Positions 1 to 8,071 are shown, numbered from the stretch's first letter. The stretch is 45,095 nucleotides of DNA from Oscillospiraceae bacterium (GCA_022795905.1 JAAWHO010000002.1:1-45095), one strand, 5' to 3'. Program-made: numbers and translations. The notes: generated by a model not told the origin, from the letters alone.

Positions 1-36
1 TGGCAAATACGGCGAAAAAGCATCGAAACAGGACAA

Positions 37-101
37 ACCAGCCGCGCCGGAGCACCGCCGCTCTATGTCGTGCGGCACCGGCATTTTCCGGCGCGGCTGG
101 T
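37..101. terminator. large hairpin upstream of the tnpW-like ORF
   Basis: Two perfect 15-nt inverted arms (37-51 and 87-101, reading ACCAGCCGCGCCGGA and its complement) enclose a 35-nt loop that can itself pair. The structure lies just before the ribosome binding site of the small ORF at 135. It could terminate an upstream mobile-element gene or shape the leader of the recombinase transcript. There is only a weak T run after it, so terminator function is inferred. Confidence 0.5.
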
Positions 102-134
102 CTTTATGGATAGCTTTTACACAGGAGGTATTCT

Positions 135-305
135 GTGAATAGTAATCAATCTAAAAAAACGATTTGCGTTGATGGGCATGAAATATCCATCAGCTTTAAC
201 GATACTCCCAACACTGTCGTAATCAATCAGGTCAAGCAGATTCTCTTGGCGTCTTTCATCGCCAACTCATCCAAGCCGCAGACCAGCGGCATCCTTGCAA
301 TTTAA
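135..305 (+). CDS. small TnpW-like transposon protein
   Basis: This 56-residue ORF starts with GTG at 135, six bases after a good AGGAGG (123-128), and stops with TAA at 303-305. The sequence carries KKTICVDGHEISISF near its start, which resembles the small transposon-encoded TnpW proteins found beside the TnpX recombinase of Tn4451-type elements. Its position directly upstream of a TnpX-like recombinase supports that reading. It has no catalytic motif and its molecular role is unknown. Codon and base usage is lower in GC than the chromosomal genes to the right, which fits imported DNA. I rely on resemblance and context, not on a search. Confidence 0.6.
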   Translation: MNSNQSKKTICVDGHEISISFNDTPNTVVINQVKQILLASFIANSSKPQTSGILAI

Positions 306-426
306 CGGGAATTGAGAGATACTGATAGCGGGGTCATTCCTCGTGTACCTTGACAATCTATCTCTCCTGCGCATTGATTACGTCTTTTGTCCCAGAGATT
401 ATATGAATGAAAGGACGGATCAGTGC

Positions 427-2028
427 ATGGAAAACCGTGTTTATTGCCTTTACAGAGTGTCCACCGACAAGCAGGTGGACTACAACGACAAGAGCCAGGC
501 TGACATCCCTATGCAGAGAAAAGCCTGCCACCGCTTCGCGGAGGAAAAGGGCTGGACCATTATTCACGAGGAACAGGAAGATGGCGTGTCCGGCCATAAG
601 GTCAGAGCTGAGAACCGGGACAAGCTCCAAATCATCAAGGAACACGCCCGCCAGGGGAAGTTCGACATCCTGCTGGTGTTCATGTTTGACCGCATTGGCC
701 GTATCGCAGACGAGACCCCCTTTGTAGTGGAGTGGTTCGTCAAGAACGGCGTACAGGTTTGGAGCACACAGGAGGGGGAGCAGAGGTTTGACAATCATAC
801 CGACAAGCTCACCAATTACATCCGCTTCTGGCAGGCTGACGGTGAGAGCGAAAAGACCTCTATCCGCACCAAAACGGCCCTGGGTCAGTTGGTAGAGGAC
901 GGCGGCTTTAAGGGGGGAATGGCTCCCTATGGCTACGATCTCGTAAAAAACGGGCGGATGAATAAGCGTAAGCATGAACTGTACGAGTTAGCGGTGAATG
1001 AGGCCGAGGCCGCTGTTGTGCGTATCATCTTTGAGAAATACGTCAACGAGGGCTTTGGAGCACAGCGGATCGCCACCTACTTGAACCGTCTGGGCTACCG
1101 AGCCAGGACGGGCAAGAACTGGCATCACGCCACCATTCGGGGTATCATCTGCAACTTGACCTATACTGGTGTTCTGCGCAGTGGCGAGAGCCGTTCCCAG
1201 GTGCTGCCGTATCTACAACTGATTTCACAGGAAATGTTCGATTCCGCACAGCGTATCCGCACGTCTCGTGCCAATGCCGCTGAACAGGACAGGACCGTCC
1301 CCCGGAACATCGGTGGACAGTCCCTTTTGTCGGGCAATGTATTCTGTGGCCACTGCGGGGCGCGGCTGGCACTTACGACTAATGGAAAAGCCTATCCCTG
1401 CGCAGAGGACCCGAACCGGGTCGTGAAGCGTGTCCGCTATATCTGCTATGGCAAGACCCGCAAGCAGACGGAGTGTGATGGACAGACCGGCTACACAGCC
1501 CATATCCTGGATGGTATCATCGACAAAGTAATACGGCAAATCTTTGAGCGGATGAAATCCGTTCCCAAGAGTGAAATCGTCAATGCCCGGTATCGGGATA
1601 AAATGGAGGAGCGGAAGCTGCTGCTCCAGTCCATCCGGGCTGAACACGCGAAAGCCGCCGCAGAATTGGATATGCTGAAAGCAGAAATCATCCAGGTCCT
1701 GCGAGGCGAGAGTACCTTTTCCAAGGAACTGTTGAGCGGCATGGTATCTGAGGCTGAGGCTAAAGCCGCCGCGCTGCAAAAACAGCTTACCACCGCTCAG
1801 ACTGCCTACAATGAGGGACAAGCTGTCCTAAATGCCCTCAACGCACAGTATGATGACATCATCTCCTGGGCGGATATGTACGACCAAGCAAACCTGGAAG
1901 CGAAAAAAATGATTGTCAACTGCCTGATTAAGCGGGTAGAAGTCTGTCGGGACTACAAACTGCATATCGACTTCAATATCGACCTGGAGCAGTTCAGTCT
2001 CGGAATGGATGTGACAGTTGCAGCATAA
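427..2028 (+). CDS. tnpX: TnpX-like large serine site-specific recombinase
   Basis: This 533-residue protein cuts and joins DNA to excise and insert a mobile element. The resolvase domain fills roughly residues 1-170, with the catalytic serine in YRVSTDKQ (Ser12) and the conserved LLVFMFDRIGRIADE block. A recombinase domain follows (about 175-300, including KGGMAPYGYDL), then a zinc ribbon (CGHCGARL with later C residues around ICYGKTRKQTEC), then a coiled-coil region rich in Ala, Glu and Lys that is typical of large serine recombinases. I chose ATG 427 because homologues begin MENRVYCLYRVS; in-frame starts at 403 and 343 would extend it. At 533 residues it is shorter than the about 700-residue Tn4451 TnpX. 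It ends just before a tRNA gene, a classic integration setting. Confidence 0.88.
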   Translation: MENRVYCLYRVSTDKQVDYNDKSQADIPMQRKACHRFAEEKGWTIIHEEQEDGVSGHKVRAENRDKLQIIKEHARQGKFDILLVFMFDRIGRIADETPFVVEWFVKNGVQVWSTQEGEQRFDNHTDKLTNYIRFWQADGESEKTSIRTKTALGQLVEDGGFKGGMAPYGYDLVKNGRMNKRKHELYELAVNEAEAAVVRIIFEKYVNEGFGAQRIATYLNRLGYRARTGKNWHHATIRGIICNLTYTGVLRSGESRSQVLPYLQLISQEMFDSAQRIRTSRANAAEQDRTVPRNIGGQSLLSGNVFCGHCGARLALTTNGKAYPCAEDPNRVVKRVRYICYGKTRKQTECDGQTGYTAHILDGIIDKVIRQIFERMKSVPKSEIVNARYRDKMEERKLLLQSIRAEHAKAAAELDMLKAEIIQVLRGESTFSKELLSGMVSEAEAKAAALQKQLTTAQTAYNEGQAVLNALNAQYDDIISWADMYDQANLEAKKMIVNCLIKRVEVCRDYKLHIDFNIDLEQFSLGMDVTVAA

Positions 2029-2033
2029 AACAA

Positions 2034-2061
2034 AAATCTCACTTCCGAAGAAGCGAGATTT
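2034..2061 (-). terminator. rho-independent terminator with UUCG loop (tRNA side)
   Basis: Read on the minus strand, AAATCTC-G-CTTC, loop TTCG, GAAG-T-GAGATTT is followed by TTGTTTT. It ends the tRNA transcript and also lies directly behind the recombinase stop codon, so it may act in both directions. Confidence 0.8.
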
Positions 2062-2081
2062 CTGTTTCACTCTCTCAGTGA

Positions 2082-2159
<78 letters not shown>

Positions 2160-2216
2160 GTGTGGAAGAGAGTGAGTATTAAGTTTTTGCGGGGGTGGTT
2201 TAACGACTGTGCTGGG

Positions 2217-2240
2217 CTCCCAGCTGAGCTATACCCCCAT
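2217..2240. repeat. direct repeat copy 2 (tRNA-Ala 5' fragment next to the promoter)
   Basis: This copy holds only the first part of the tRNA (acceptor 5' strand and D arm start) and is followed on the minus strand by unrelated sequence. It sits immediately downstream of promoter P2, so it is probably the original 5' end of the chromosomal tRNA gene. Its inner edge forms a small palindrome GCTGGG-CT-CCCAGC (2211-2224). Confidence 0.8.
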
Positions 2241-2273
2241 ATTCAATTTCTGCTTTCCTGCTCAACATTGCTT

Positions 2274-2302
2274 ATTATAGCACAGGCCTCAAAAAATGTC
2301 AA
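2274..2302 (-). promoter_or_regulatory. sigma-A promoter P2 of tRNA-Ala
   Basis: On the minus strand the sequence reads TTGACA, 17 bp, TATAAT, with TGTGC directly before the -10 box (an extended -10). Both hexamers are consensus. It points at the tRNA fragment and the complete tRNA gene. Confidence 0.9.
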
Positions 2303-2368
2303 GAAAAACTTTTTATCTTTTTTGACCTGTTCTGCTGTCTTAAACACCGGAGCCTCACAGTAATAGTT

Positions 2369-2397
2369 ATTATACGATAGTCCGCATCAAATGTCAA
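2369..2397 (-). promoter_or_regulatory. sigma-A promoter P1, upstream of P2
   Basis: A second consensus minus-strand promoter (TTGACA, 17 bp, TATAAT) lies about 95 bp upstream of P2 and has the same direction. No gene lies between them, so the two probably act in tandem on the tRNA. Confidence 0.85.
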
Positions 2398-2455
2398 GCC
2401 CCAATTTGAAATATTTTCTGCGTATTTATTGGCGTACAGTGCAGCTGCGGCGCCA

Positions 2456-2479
2456 GGGAGCCCCCTCCCGGGGGCTCCC
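2456..2479 (-). terminator. hairpin terminator after the histidine kinase gene
   Basis: A perfect 10-bp stem (GGGAGCCCCC with its complement) closes a TCCC loop seven bases after the kinase stop codon. It lacks a good T run, so efficiency is uncertain. Positions 2398-2455 hold nothing recognisable. Confidence 0.6.
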
Positions 2480-2485
2480 CTCCCG

Positions 2486-3715
2486 TCACTCCCGCAGCAC
2501 TGCCACAAATTGGATCACGCCCTCCGCCGGACACTCCGCCCGGATAGTCCCCTTATGGGCCTCCACAATCCCCCTGACGATGGACAGCCCCACACCGAAG
2601 CCCCCGGTCTGCTTGGACCGGGAGCGGTCCGGCCGGTAGAAGCGGTCAAAAAGCCTGTCCAGCTCCGCCGTGTCCAGCCCGGCACAGGGATTGGACACTA
2701 TGAGCACCGGCCCCTTTTTCGACTTCTCCAGCGCAAGATGGATCACACTGCCCTCGTCGGCATATTTGACGGCGTTGTCCAGCAGAACCGACACCAGCTG
2801 CCGGATTGCGTACTCATCTCCGCAGCAGGAGAGGCCGGGGGCGGCGTCCGCCTCCAGCGCGTGCCCCCTGACGGCGGCAAAGTCCCGGAAGGACTCCGCC
2901 GTCTCCGTCACCACGCCGCTGATATCGAATCTGGCAAACCGTGCAGGCGGCTTCTCCTCGTCCAGCCGGGCCAGCGTGACCAGATCGTTCACCAGCTCCG
3001 ACAGTTTCTCCGTCTGGGCCTGGGCCTTGCCGATCCACTTCTGCTCCCCCACCTCCATCTCCAGTACCTTCAGGCTGGTGGCGATGACTGTCAGCGGCGT
3101 TTTCAGCTCATGGCTGGCGTCTGTAATAAACTGCTTTTGCTTTTCCACGCTCCTCACGGTGGGCTCGATGGCCTTTTTGGAGAAGAACCAAATCAGGAGA
3201 TAGACCAGGGCCACGCAGGCCGCCGCCACCAAAAGGGAGATAACCGCGAAGGTCCGCATGGAATGCAGCTCCCGCTGGCAGTCCAGAAAGACGGCCATAT
3301 ATCGGTCCTCCCCAGCGCGGATTACATAATATTTGTACTGCTCCCTGTACCCCATACCCTCCCCCCGGCCCAAGGCGGCGGCCAGGAAGCGGCCCGTGTC
3401 TTCCTCCGTGACAGCGGCGATATGCCGCATATCGGCCATATCCAGCGTGCCGTCTCCGCTGTAGTACAGCACGAAGTACCGGGTGGAATAGGGCGTCTCC
3501 GGCGTGAACTGCCCCCGGGGCGGCTGCCCCGGCCTCCCGCCGGGGAACTGGGGGATCATGCCCTGGTTGTCGCAGATCATCCGCAGGGTGTCCCCCAGGG
3601 TCTGGTCCGTGGACAGGAAATTGAACACGTTGATGGACAGGGCCATCAGAAGCACCACCAGGGTGACGGAGATCATGGCAATGACGATAAACTGGCGGCG
3701 CAGTCTGTTGATCAT
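2486..3715 (-). CDS. two-component sensor histidine kinase
   Basis: This 409-residue membrane kinase senses an unknown signal and phosphorylates the regulator encoded just upstream. A first membrane helix spans about residues 8-32, followed by an extracytoplasmic region of about 120 residues containing a Gly/Pro/Arg-rich tract (PGGRPGQPPRGQF, 58-70), a second helix at about 155-178, then the H box ASHELKTPLT (His202), N box LLDNAVKYAD and G box GFGVGLSIVRG. The start ATG (3713-3715) overlaps the regulator stop as ATGA; longer in-frame versions would run over the regulator gene and are rejected. HAMP is absent or minimal. The gene is last in a VTC, DUF4956, RR, HK series. Confidence 0.93.
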   Translation of the reverse strand: MINRLRRQFIVIAMISVTLVVLLMALSINVFNFLSTDQTLGDTLRMICDNQGMIPQFPGGRPGQPPRGQFTPETPYSTRYFVLYYSGDGTLDMADMRHIAAVTEEDTGRFLAAALGRGEGMGYREQYKYYVIRAGEDRYMAVFLDCQRELHSMRTFAVISLLVAAACVALVYLLIWFFSKKAIEPTVRSVEKQKQFITDASHELKTPLTVIATSLKVLEMEVGEQKWIGKAQAQTEKLSELVNDLVTLARLDEEKPPARFARFDISGVVTETAESFRDFAAVRGHALEADAAPGLSCCGDEYAIRQLVSVLLDNAVKYADEGSVIHLALEKSKKGPVLIVSNPCAGLDTAELDRLFDRFYRPDRSRSKQTGGFGVGLSIVRGIVEAHKGTIRAECPAEGVIQFVAVLRE

Positions 3716-4386
3716 CCCGCGTCCTCCAGGGAGTACCCCAGCCCCCGGCTGGCGCGGATGACGGCGGAGGCCCCCACGCCGGCCAGCTTCTTGCGCAAAT
3801 TGGAGATGTGGACCCACACCACGTTGATCTCCGCCTCTGCGTCCCAGCCCCACACCCGCTCCATAATTCGCTCCGCCGAGAGGATCACCCTGGGGGAGCG
3901 CATGAACAGCTCCATAACCTGGAACTCCCGGGCGCTGAGCCGCTCCGTCCGCTCCCCGCACCGGAGGGCGCCTGTCCCGCAGTCCAGCTCCAGGCCGCCG
4001 AAGCGGAGCACCGCAGGCTTGTAGTCCTCTGTCCGCCGCAGCATGGCCCGCACCCGGGCCAGCAGTTCATCTGGAGCAAAGGGCTTGGGCAGGTAGTCAT
4101 CCGCGCCGGAGTTGAATCCCGCCACCCGGTCGTCCTTCTCCCCTCTTGCCGTCAGCAGCATGACGGGCGTGGAGACGCCGCCCTCCCGCAGCCGGGTCAG
4201 CACCTGGAGACCGTCCAGCTTGGGCATCATAATATCCAGGATAATGGCGTCATAGCCGCCCGTGCCGGCGTAATCCAGGGCCGTCCTCCCGTCGTGGACC
4301 GCCTCCACGGTATACTGATTCTTCTCCAGGAACACGGTCAGAGCCTCCGCCAGGTCCAGATCGTCCTCCGCAATTAAAAGGCGCAA
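3712..4386 (-). CDS. OmpR/PhoB-family response regulator
   Basis: This 224-residue protein has an N-terminal receiver domain (acidic pair E7-D8-D9, phosphoacceptor Asp51 in ILDIMMP, conserved Lys101 in LPKPF) and a C-terminal winged-helix DNA-binding domain (about 125-222, ending RGLGYSLE). It starts with TTG behind a strong GGAGGAG; no in-frame ATG is available. It is translationally coupled to the kinase. Its best candidate targets are the 11-bp-spaced direct repeats between the VTC gene and the lipoprotein gene (5913-5930 and 5983-6000), the spacing used by this regulator family. That link is inference. Confidence 0.93.
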   Translation of the reverse strand: MRLLIAEDDLDLAEALTVFLEKNQYTVEAVHDGRTALDYAGTGGYDAIILDIMMPKLDGLQVLTRLREGGVSTPVMLLTARGEKDDRVAGFNSGADDYLPKPFAPDELLARVRAMLRRTEDYKPAVLRFGGLELDCGTGALRCGERTERLSAREFQVMELFMRSPRVILSAERIMERVWGWDAEAEINVVWVHISNLRKKLAGVGASAVIRASRGLGYSLEDAG

Positions 4387-4412
4387 ATTGATCTCCTCCG
4401 TTTCATATGGGT

Positions 4413-4460
4413 ATTATAAGGCAGACGCCGGAGAACCGCAACTGTTTTCCGGCGTCTGCC
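4413..4460 (-). promoter_or_regulatory. hairpin attenuator overlapping an internal promoter of the RR-HK pair
   Basis: Two 12-nt arms (4420-4431 and 4449-4460, GGCAGACGCCGG and complement) form a strong hairpin right after the DUF4956 stop. On the minus strand it is followed by TTATAATA, too short a T run for a full terminator. The same bases contain TTGCGG, 17 bp, TATAAT (4413-4441), a candidate promoter for the regulator gene. The element may therefore uncouple RR-HK expression from the VTC-DUF4956 operon. Confidence 0.6.
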
Positions 4461-4468
4461 CCCGCGGG

Positions 4469-5134
4469 CTAGAGCGCCTCCCTGGAGGCGATCCTGCCGC
4501 AGACGATATTCAGATTCCCGTTCCGGCAGCGCAGCTCGTCCAGAAACGCCTTGACAGCTCCGATGTCCTTGAGGACCACCCGGTACTCCAGCTCGTAGAG
4601 GGTGCCCATGCTGCTGGTCTTGACCCGGTCCAGCCGGGCGGAGCGGGTATACAGCTGGAACAGGTCGTCAAAAAGGCCCTCGTAGTCCAGGTTCTCCGGG
4701 ATGGTGATCTTCAGCTCCCGCTCGTTCTCGTCGCCTCCGCCGAAGCGCAGCCGGGAGAGGGTCACAATAAATACGGCCATCACGGCGAAAAACAGGGCCG
4801 CCAGCAGCACATACCCCATGCCGGTGGCCAGGCCGATGGTCATGCACAGGAAGATCATGCCGATCTCCCTGGCGGTGCCCGGGGTGGAGCGGAACCGGAC
4901 CAGGCCGAAGGCCCCCGCCACGGCCACGCCGGTGCCGATGTTCCCGTTGACCAGCATGATGATGACCTGCACCACCGCCGGGAGCATGGCCAGGGTGACG
5001 GCAAAGCTCTGGGTATAACTGCTCCTGTACATACACAGCATGGCGATCCCCAGCCCCAGCAGCAGGGAGGCCGCAGTACAGATAAAGAACGCGCTGATGG
5101 TAATTTCCGTTCCGGCAATAATCGAATCAAGCAC
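4469..5134 (-). CDS. DUF4956 polytopic membrane protein
   Basis: This 221-residue protein has three or four N-terminal hydrophobic helices (about residues 10-35, 43-62, 67-80, 95-125), with the conserved GAFGLVRFRSTPGT segment of the DUF4956 family between them, and a soluble C-terminal domain of about 85 residues. Its function is not established. In Firmicutes it is usually found beside a VTC-domain protein, as here. The first bases overlap the end of the VTC gene by 8 nt, so the two are probably translated together. A role in building or exporting a cell-surface or polyphosphate-related polymer is only suggested by context. Confidence 0.88.
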   Translation of the reverse strand: MLDSIIAGTEITISAFFICTAASLLLGLGIAMLCMYRSSYTQSFAVTLAMLPAVVQVIIMLVNGNIGTGVAVAGAFGLVRFRSTPGTAREIGMIFLCMTIGLATGMGYVLLAALFFAVMAVFIVTLSRLRFGGGDENERELKITIPENLDYEGLFDDLFQLYTRSARLDRVKTSSMGTLYELEYRVVLKDIGAVKAFLDELRCRNGNLNIVCGRIASREAL

Positions 5135-5867
5135 AGGCGGGGACCTCCTTCCGGGCAGCTCCGGGCAGGACCCGGGACAGGATATTCCGCGTGTACCAGG
5201 CGCCGTACTTGGAGAAGGACGTGTGGAACGCGCCCAGCTCGCTGAGCAGATGAGCCAGCCAGACGGGAGCGGTGCCGGGGATCTTGATCTCCATGAGGAT
5301 CCGGTCGGAGGAGAGGATCGGCTCCCCGTAATCGCCGGCGCGCAGGTCCAGCTCCCGGTCCCGCCACCGCAGGTTCGTATCGAAGGTGACCCGCAGCTCC
5401 GGGTTCTCCAGCCCCGCGAAGGCGATCCGGTCGTAGGCGATGTACACCTTAGGCGACGGGCGGTAGGTGTGCATGAACCAGTCGATCTCCCGGCAGATCT
5501 GGTCCTCCCGGGCCGGCGCGGCTCCCTCGTGGAGGTAGGAGGCCGCGCCGGCAGCCGTCATAACCGTGCGGCGCTTATAGACGATGCTGTCATACTTCTT
5601 TTTCAGCTCTACAAAGACGTCGCTCCGGTCCTCCGGCACACCGTAGCTGCGCACCCGCAGCTTTTCCTTATAGATCGGCTTCTCCAGCGACGCCCGGATA
5701 AGCCGGTAGTCGTCTGTATCGTAATAGACGTTGCAGATGGTGTAGCGGCCAAACTCGTCGGCACGCATATGGCGCTCCATCCCTTTCAGCATTCCCGCAA
5801 ACTGCTCCGGCGTCAGCATATACTTTTTTTCATAGCGCTTGAAGCAGAACTGCATTTTTCCAGCCAT
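5127..5867 (-). CDS. VTC-domain protein (polyphosphate polymerase-like)
   Basis: This 246-residue protein matches the VTC family, whose yeast members polymerise ATP phosphate into polyphosphate in a tunnel lined with basic residues. Visible features are FKRYEKKYMLT near the N terminus, the YYDTDDYRLIR block, KEKLRVRSYG, a VELKKKYDSIVYKRR strand-pair, and MEIKIPG near the C terminus, all rich in the Lys, Arg and Glu residues expected for triphosphate-tunnel enzymes. It has no membrane segment; the adjacent DUF4956 protein may provide the membrane partner. It is the first gene of a minus-strand operon whose promoter carries regulator-type repeats. The bacterial substrate is not proven. Confidence 0.88.
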   Translation of the reverse strand: MAGKMQFCFKRYEKKYMLTPEQFAGMLKGMERHMRADEFGRYTICNVYYDTDDYRLIRASLEKPIYKEKLRVRSYGVPEDRSDVFVELKKKYDSIVYKRRTVMTAAGAASYLHEGAAPAREDQICREIDWFMHTYRPSPKVYIAYDRIAFAGLENPELRVTFDTNLRWRDRELDLRAGDYGEPILSSDRILMEIKIPGTAPVWLAHLLSELGAFHTSFSKYGAWYTRNILSRVLPGAARKEVPACA

Positions 5868-5897
5868 AAATGAACCCCCTTGCTGTTTTCTTGGGAC

Positions 5898-5930
5898 AGC
5901 ATACAGGCTCTTCCTAAAGGGAAGCTAAAG
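5898..5930 (-). promoter_or_regulatory. VTC operon promoter with 11-bp-spaced regulator repeats
   Basis: On the minus strand CTTTAGC (5924-5930) and CTTTAGG (5913-5919) are exactly 11 bp apart. A -10-like TATGCT (5898-5903) follows nine bases later and there is no normal -35. This is the layout of promoters activated by PhoB/OmpR regulators. It mirrors the arrangement on the other strand at 5983-6015. Confidence 0.7.
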
Positions 5931-5982
5931 ATCCGGCCCGAGGGCGTGAATATTTTGTAAACTCCCCGGAGCCGTCCCCCGC

Positions 5983-6016
5983 CTTTAGGTGCCCTTTAGG
6001 TTTGCCGGATATAAAT
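5983..6016 (+). promoter_or_regulatory. lipoprotein promoter with 11-bp-spaced regulator repeats
   Basis: Two CTTTAGG repeats start at 5983 and 5994, an 11-bp period, and a -10-like TATAAA (6010-6015) follows nine bases after the second repeat. No consensus -35 is present, so activation by a response regulator is likely. The same heptamer pair with the same nine-base gap faces the VTC operon. Confidence 0.72.
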
Positions 6017-6058
6017 AGCGCAGTCCACGGGACAAAAAGCCACAAGGAGGTTTTCCAT

Positions 6059-8044
6059 ATGAAATATCCCAAGCGATGGACCGTGCCGCTCCTCTGCGCG
6101 GCCATGCTGCTCTCCGCCTGCGGGGCGGAGAGCGCCGAGACGGAGGGCATCCGCGGCACTTCCGGAGAGACGCCGGCGGAGCTCTCGGGCGCCGCCGAAA
6201 CGGAGGCGCGGACTCCCGCCGGCCTGGACCTGGCGGGGGCCACAGTCATCACTCTCTCCGGCAGCGGCGCTTCCATAGAGGGCGCGGGCGCGTCGGCAGA
6301 GGGCGGCGTCGTCACCATCACCGCCGCCGGCACCTACGCGGTCAGCGGCTCCCTGACGGACGGCCGCATCATCGTCAACGCCCCCGAGGAGGACGTGACG
6401 GTGGCGCTCAGCGGCGCGGACATCACCTGCTCTTACGGCAGCCCTCTGTACATCTATAAGGCCGGCACAGCCGCCGTGCACCTGGCGGAGGGGACGGAAA
6501 ACGCCCTGGCGGACGGCACAAGCTACACCTACGCCGACGAATACTCCTCGGCGGCGGACGAGGAGCCCAACGCCTGCCTGTACAGCAAGGCGGACCTGGT
6601 CATTGAGGGCGCGGGGAGCCTGACGGTGACGGCCAACTTCGACAACGGCATCACCAGCAAGGATACCCTTCAGATTTACGACAGCCGCATCTCGGTCACC
6701 GCGGTCAACAACGGCATCAACGGCAGGGACTCCAACACCATTGACAGCGCGTCTGTCACCGTGTCCTGCGGCGGCGACGCCATCCGCTCCACCAACGACA
6801 CGGACGGGACCCCGGGCTGGGTCAGCGTGTCCAACACCGTGCTGGAGCTGACCGCCGGGGAGGACGGCATCCAGGCGGAAACCGCCCTGGCCATGTCCGA
6901 TGGCAGCTATACGATTACCTCCGGCGGCGGCAGCGGCGTCCAGCCCACCGATGATATCAGCGCCAAGGGCCTCAAGGCGGGAACGTCGCTGACCCTGACC
7001 GGCGGGACCTACACCCTGGACTGCTCCGACGACGCGGTCCACTCCAACGGGGACGTGACGGTGACCGGCGGCAGCTATGTCATTTCCACCGGAGACGACG
7101 CCCTCCATGCCGATGAGGCCCTGGCGGTCTCCGGCGGGGAGCTCGACATTCTGACCTCCTACGAAGGCCTGGAGGGCACCTCCGTGACGATATCCGGCGG
7201 AACCATCCGCATTGTGTCCTCTGACGACGGGGTAAACGCGGCGGGGGGCGCGGACGGCAGCGGCTTCGGCGGCTTTGGCCGGGGGAACGCCTTCGGCGGA
7301 AGCTCCGACGCGTTTATGGAGATATCCGGCGGGTATCTGGTGGTGAAAGCCGGCGGCGACGGGCTGGACTCCAACGGGTCGATCACCATGTCCGGCGGCA
7401 CCGCCATTGTGTGCAGCACCGGCCAAGGCGACGGCGCCCTGGATTCCGACGGCTCCTTTGCCCTCACCGGCGGCACGCTGCTGGCGGTGGACAGCGGCGG
7501 AATGTCCCGGGTCCCCGACCGGGCGGAGCAGTATACGGTCGCCCTGGGGACAGGCGGGGTCCTGCCCGCCGGGACTCTCATGAGCCTGGAGGGCGATGGG
7601 CAGAGGATTGTCTTTCAGCTGCCGGTTGACGGGAGCTGCATCGTGTATTCCTCCCCGGAGCTTGCGGGGGGAGGCGCCTGCACCGTCTCCTATGGCGGCG
7701 ATTACAGCGGCGAGTCCGCTGACGGCCTCTGCTCCGGCGGCGTCTATTCCGGCGGCACGGAGCTGGCGGAGCTGACGCTGACAGACTATGTTACCACCTA
7801 TGGGAGCCTCGGTATGGGCGGACGGCCCGGCGGGAGCATGGGCGGCAGGCCAGACGATGCAATGGGCGGCGCGCCCCGGGGCGGCAGGGACGGCCTGCCG
7901 GCAGGGGACGGGGACTTCGCGGCTCCCCCCGACGGCGAGCCCCCTGAAAGCGGCGGTATGCAGGGCGGCCCGCAGGACCGGAGCGGCCGGGAAGGCCCTC
8001 CGTCGGAAAAGGGAGCGGGCCCGGGAGAGCCCTCCGGCGCATGA
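6059..8044 (+). CDS. Cthe_2159-like carbohydrate-binding domain lipoprotein
   Basis: This 661-residue secreted protein begins with a lipoprotein signal (MKYPKRW, hydrophobic stretch, LSAC with Cys21). Residues about 50-560 contain many short repeats such as SGGTIRIVSSDDGVNA and TGGTYTLDCSDDAVHSNGD, the pattern of the Cthe_2159 family (DUF4353), which folds as a right-handed beta-helix with Asp-rich calcium and acidic-polysaccharide sites. The last 75 residues are low complexity, rich in Gly, Pro, Asp and Arg (GGRPGGSMGGRPDDAMGG). ATG 6059 lies eight bases after AAGGAGG; an upstream TTG is unlikely. It diverges from the VTC operon and shares its putative regulator sites, so it is probably part of the same response. 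Confidence 0.87.
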   Translation: MKYPKRWTVPLLCAAMLLSACGAESAETEGIRGTSGETPAELSGAAETEARTPAGLDLAGATVITLSGSGASIEGAGASAEGGVVTITAAGTYAVSGSLTDGRIIVNAPEEDVTVALSGADITCSYGSPLYIYKAGTAAVHLAEGTENALADGTSYTYADEYSSAADEEPNACLYSKADLVIEGAGSLTVTANFDNGITSKDTLQIYDSRISVTAVNNGINGRDSNTIDSASVTVSCGGDAIRSTNDTDGTPGWVSVSNTVLELTAGEDGIQAETALAMSDGSYTITSGGGSGVQPTDDISAKGLKAGTSLTLTGGTYTLDCSDDAVHSNGDVTVTGGSYVISTGDDALHADEALAVSGGELDILTSYEGLEGTSVTISGGTIRIVSSDDGVNAAGGADGSGFGGFGRGNAFGGSSDAFMEISGGYLVVKAGGDGLDSNGSITMSGGTAIVCSTGQGDGALDSDGSFALTGGTLLAVDSGGMSRVPDRAEQYTVALGTGGVLPAGTLMSLEGDGQRIVFQLPVDGSCIVYSSPELAGGGACTVSYGGDYSGESADGLCSGGVYSGGTELAELTLTDYVTTYGSLGMGGRPGGSMGGRPDDAMGGAPRGGRDGLPAGDGDFAAPPDGEPPESGGMQGGPQDRSGREGPPSEKGAGPGEPSGA

Positions 8045-8071
8045 CGGGCGCCTCCGGCAGGATACTTCAGA

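Noticed and set aside
1-142. open frame at the left edge (ends TAG 140-142) that could be the tail of a relaxase
   Set aside because: It runs through the hairpin at 37-101 and is too short and featureless to assign.
2429-4024. 531-residue plus-strand frame opposite kinase and regulator
   Set aside because: It is a shadow of a coupled two-component pair.
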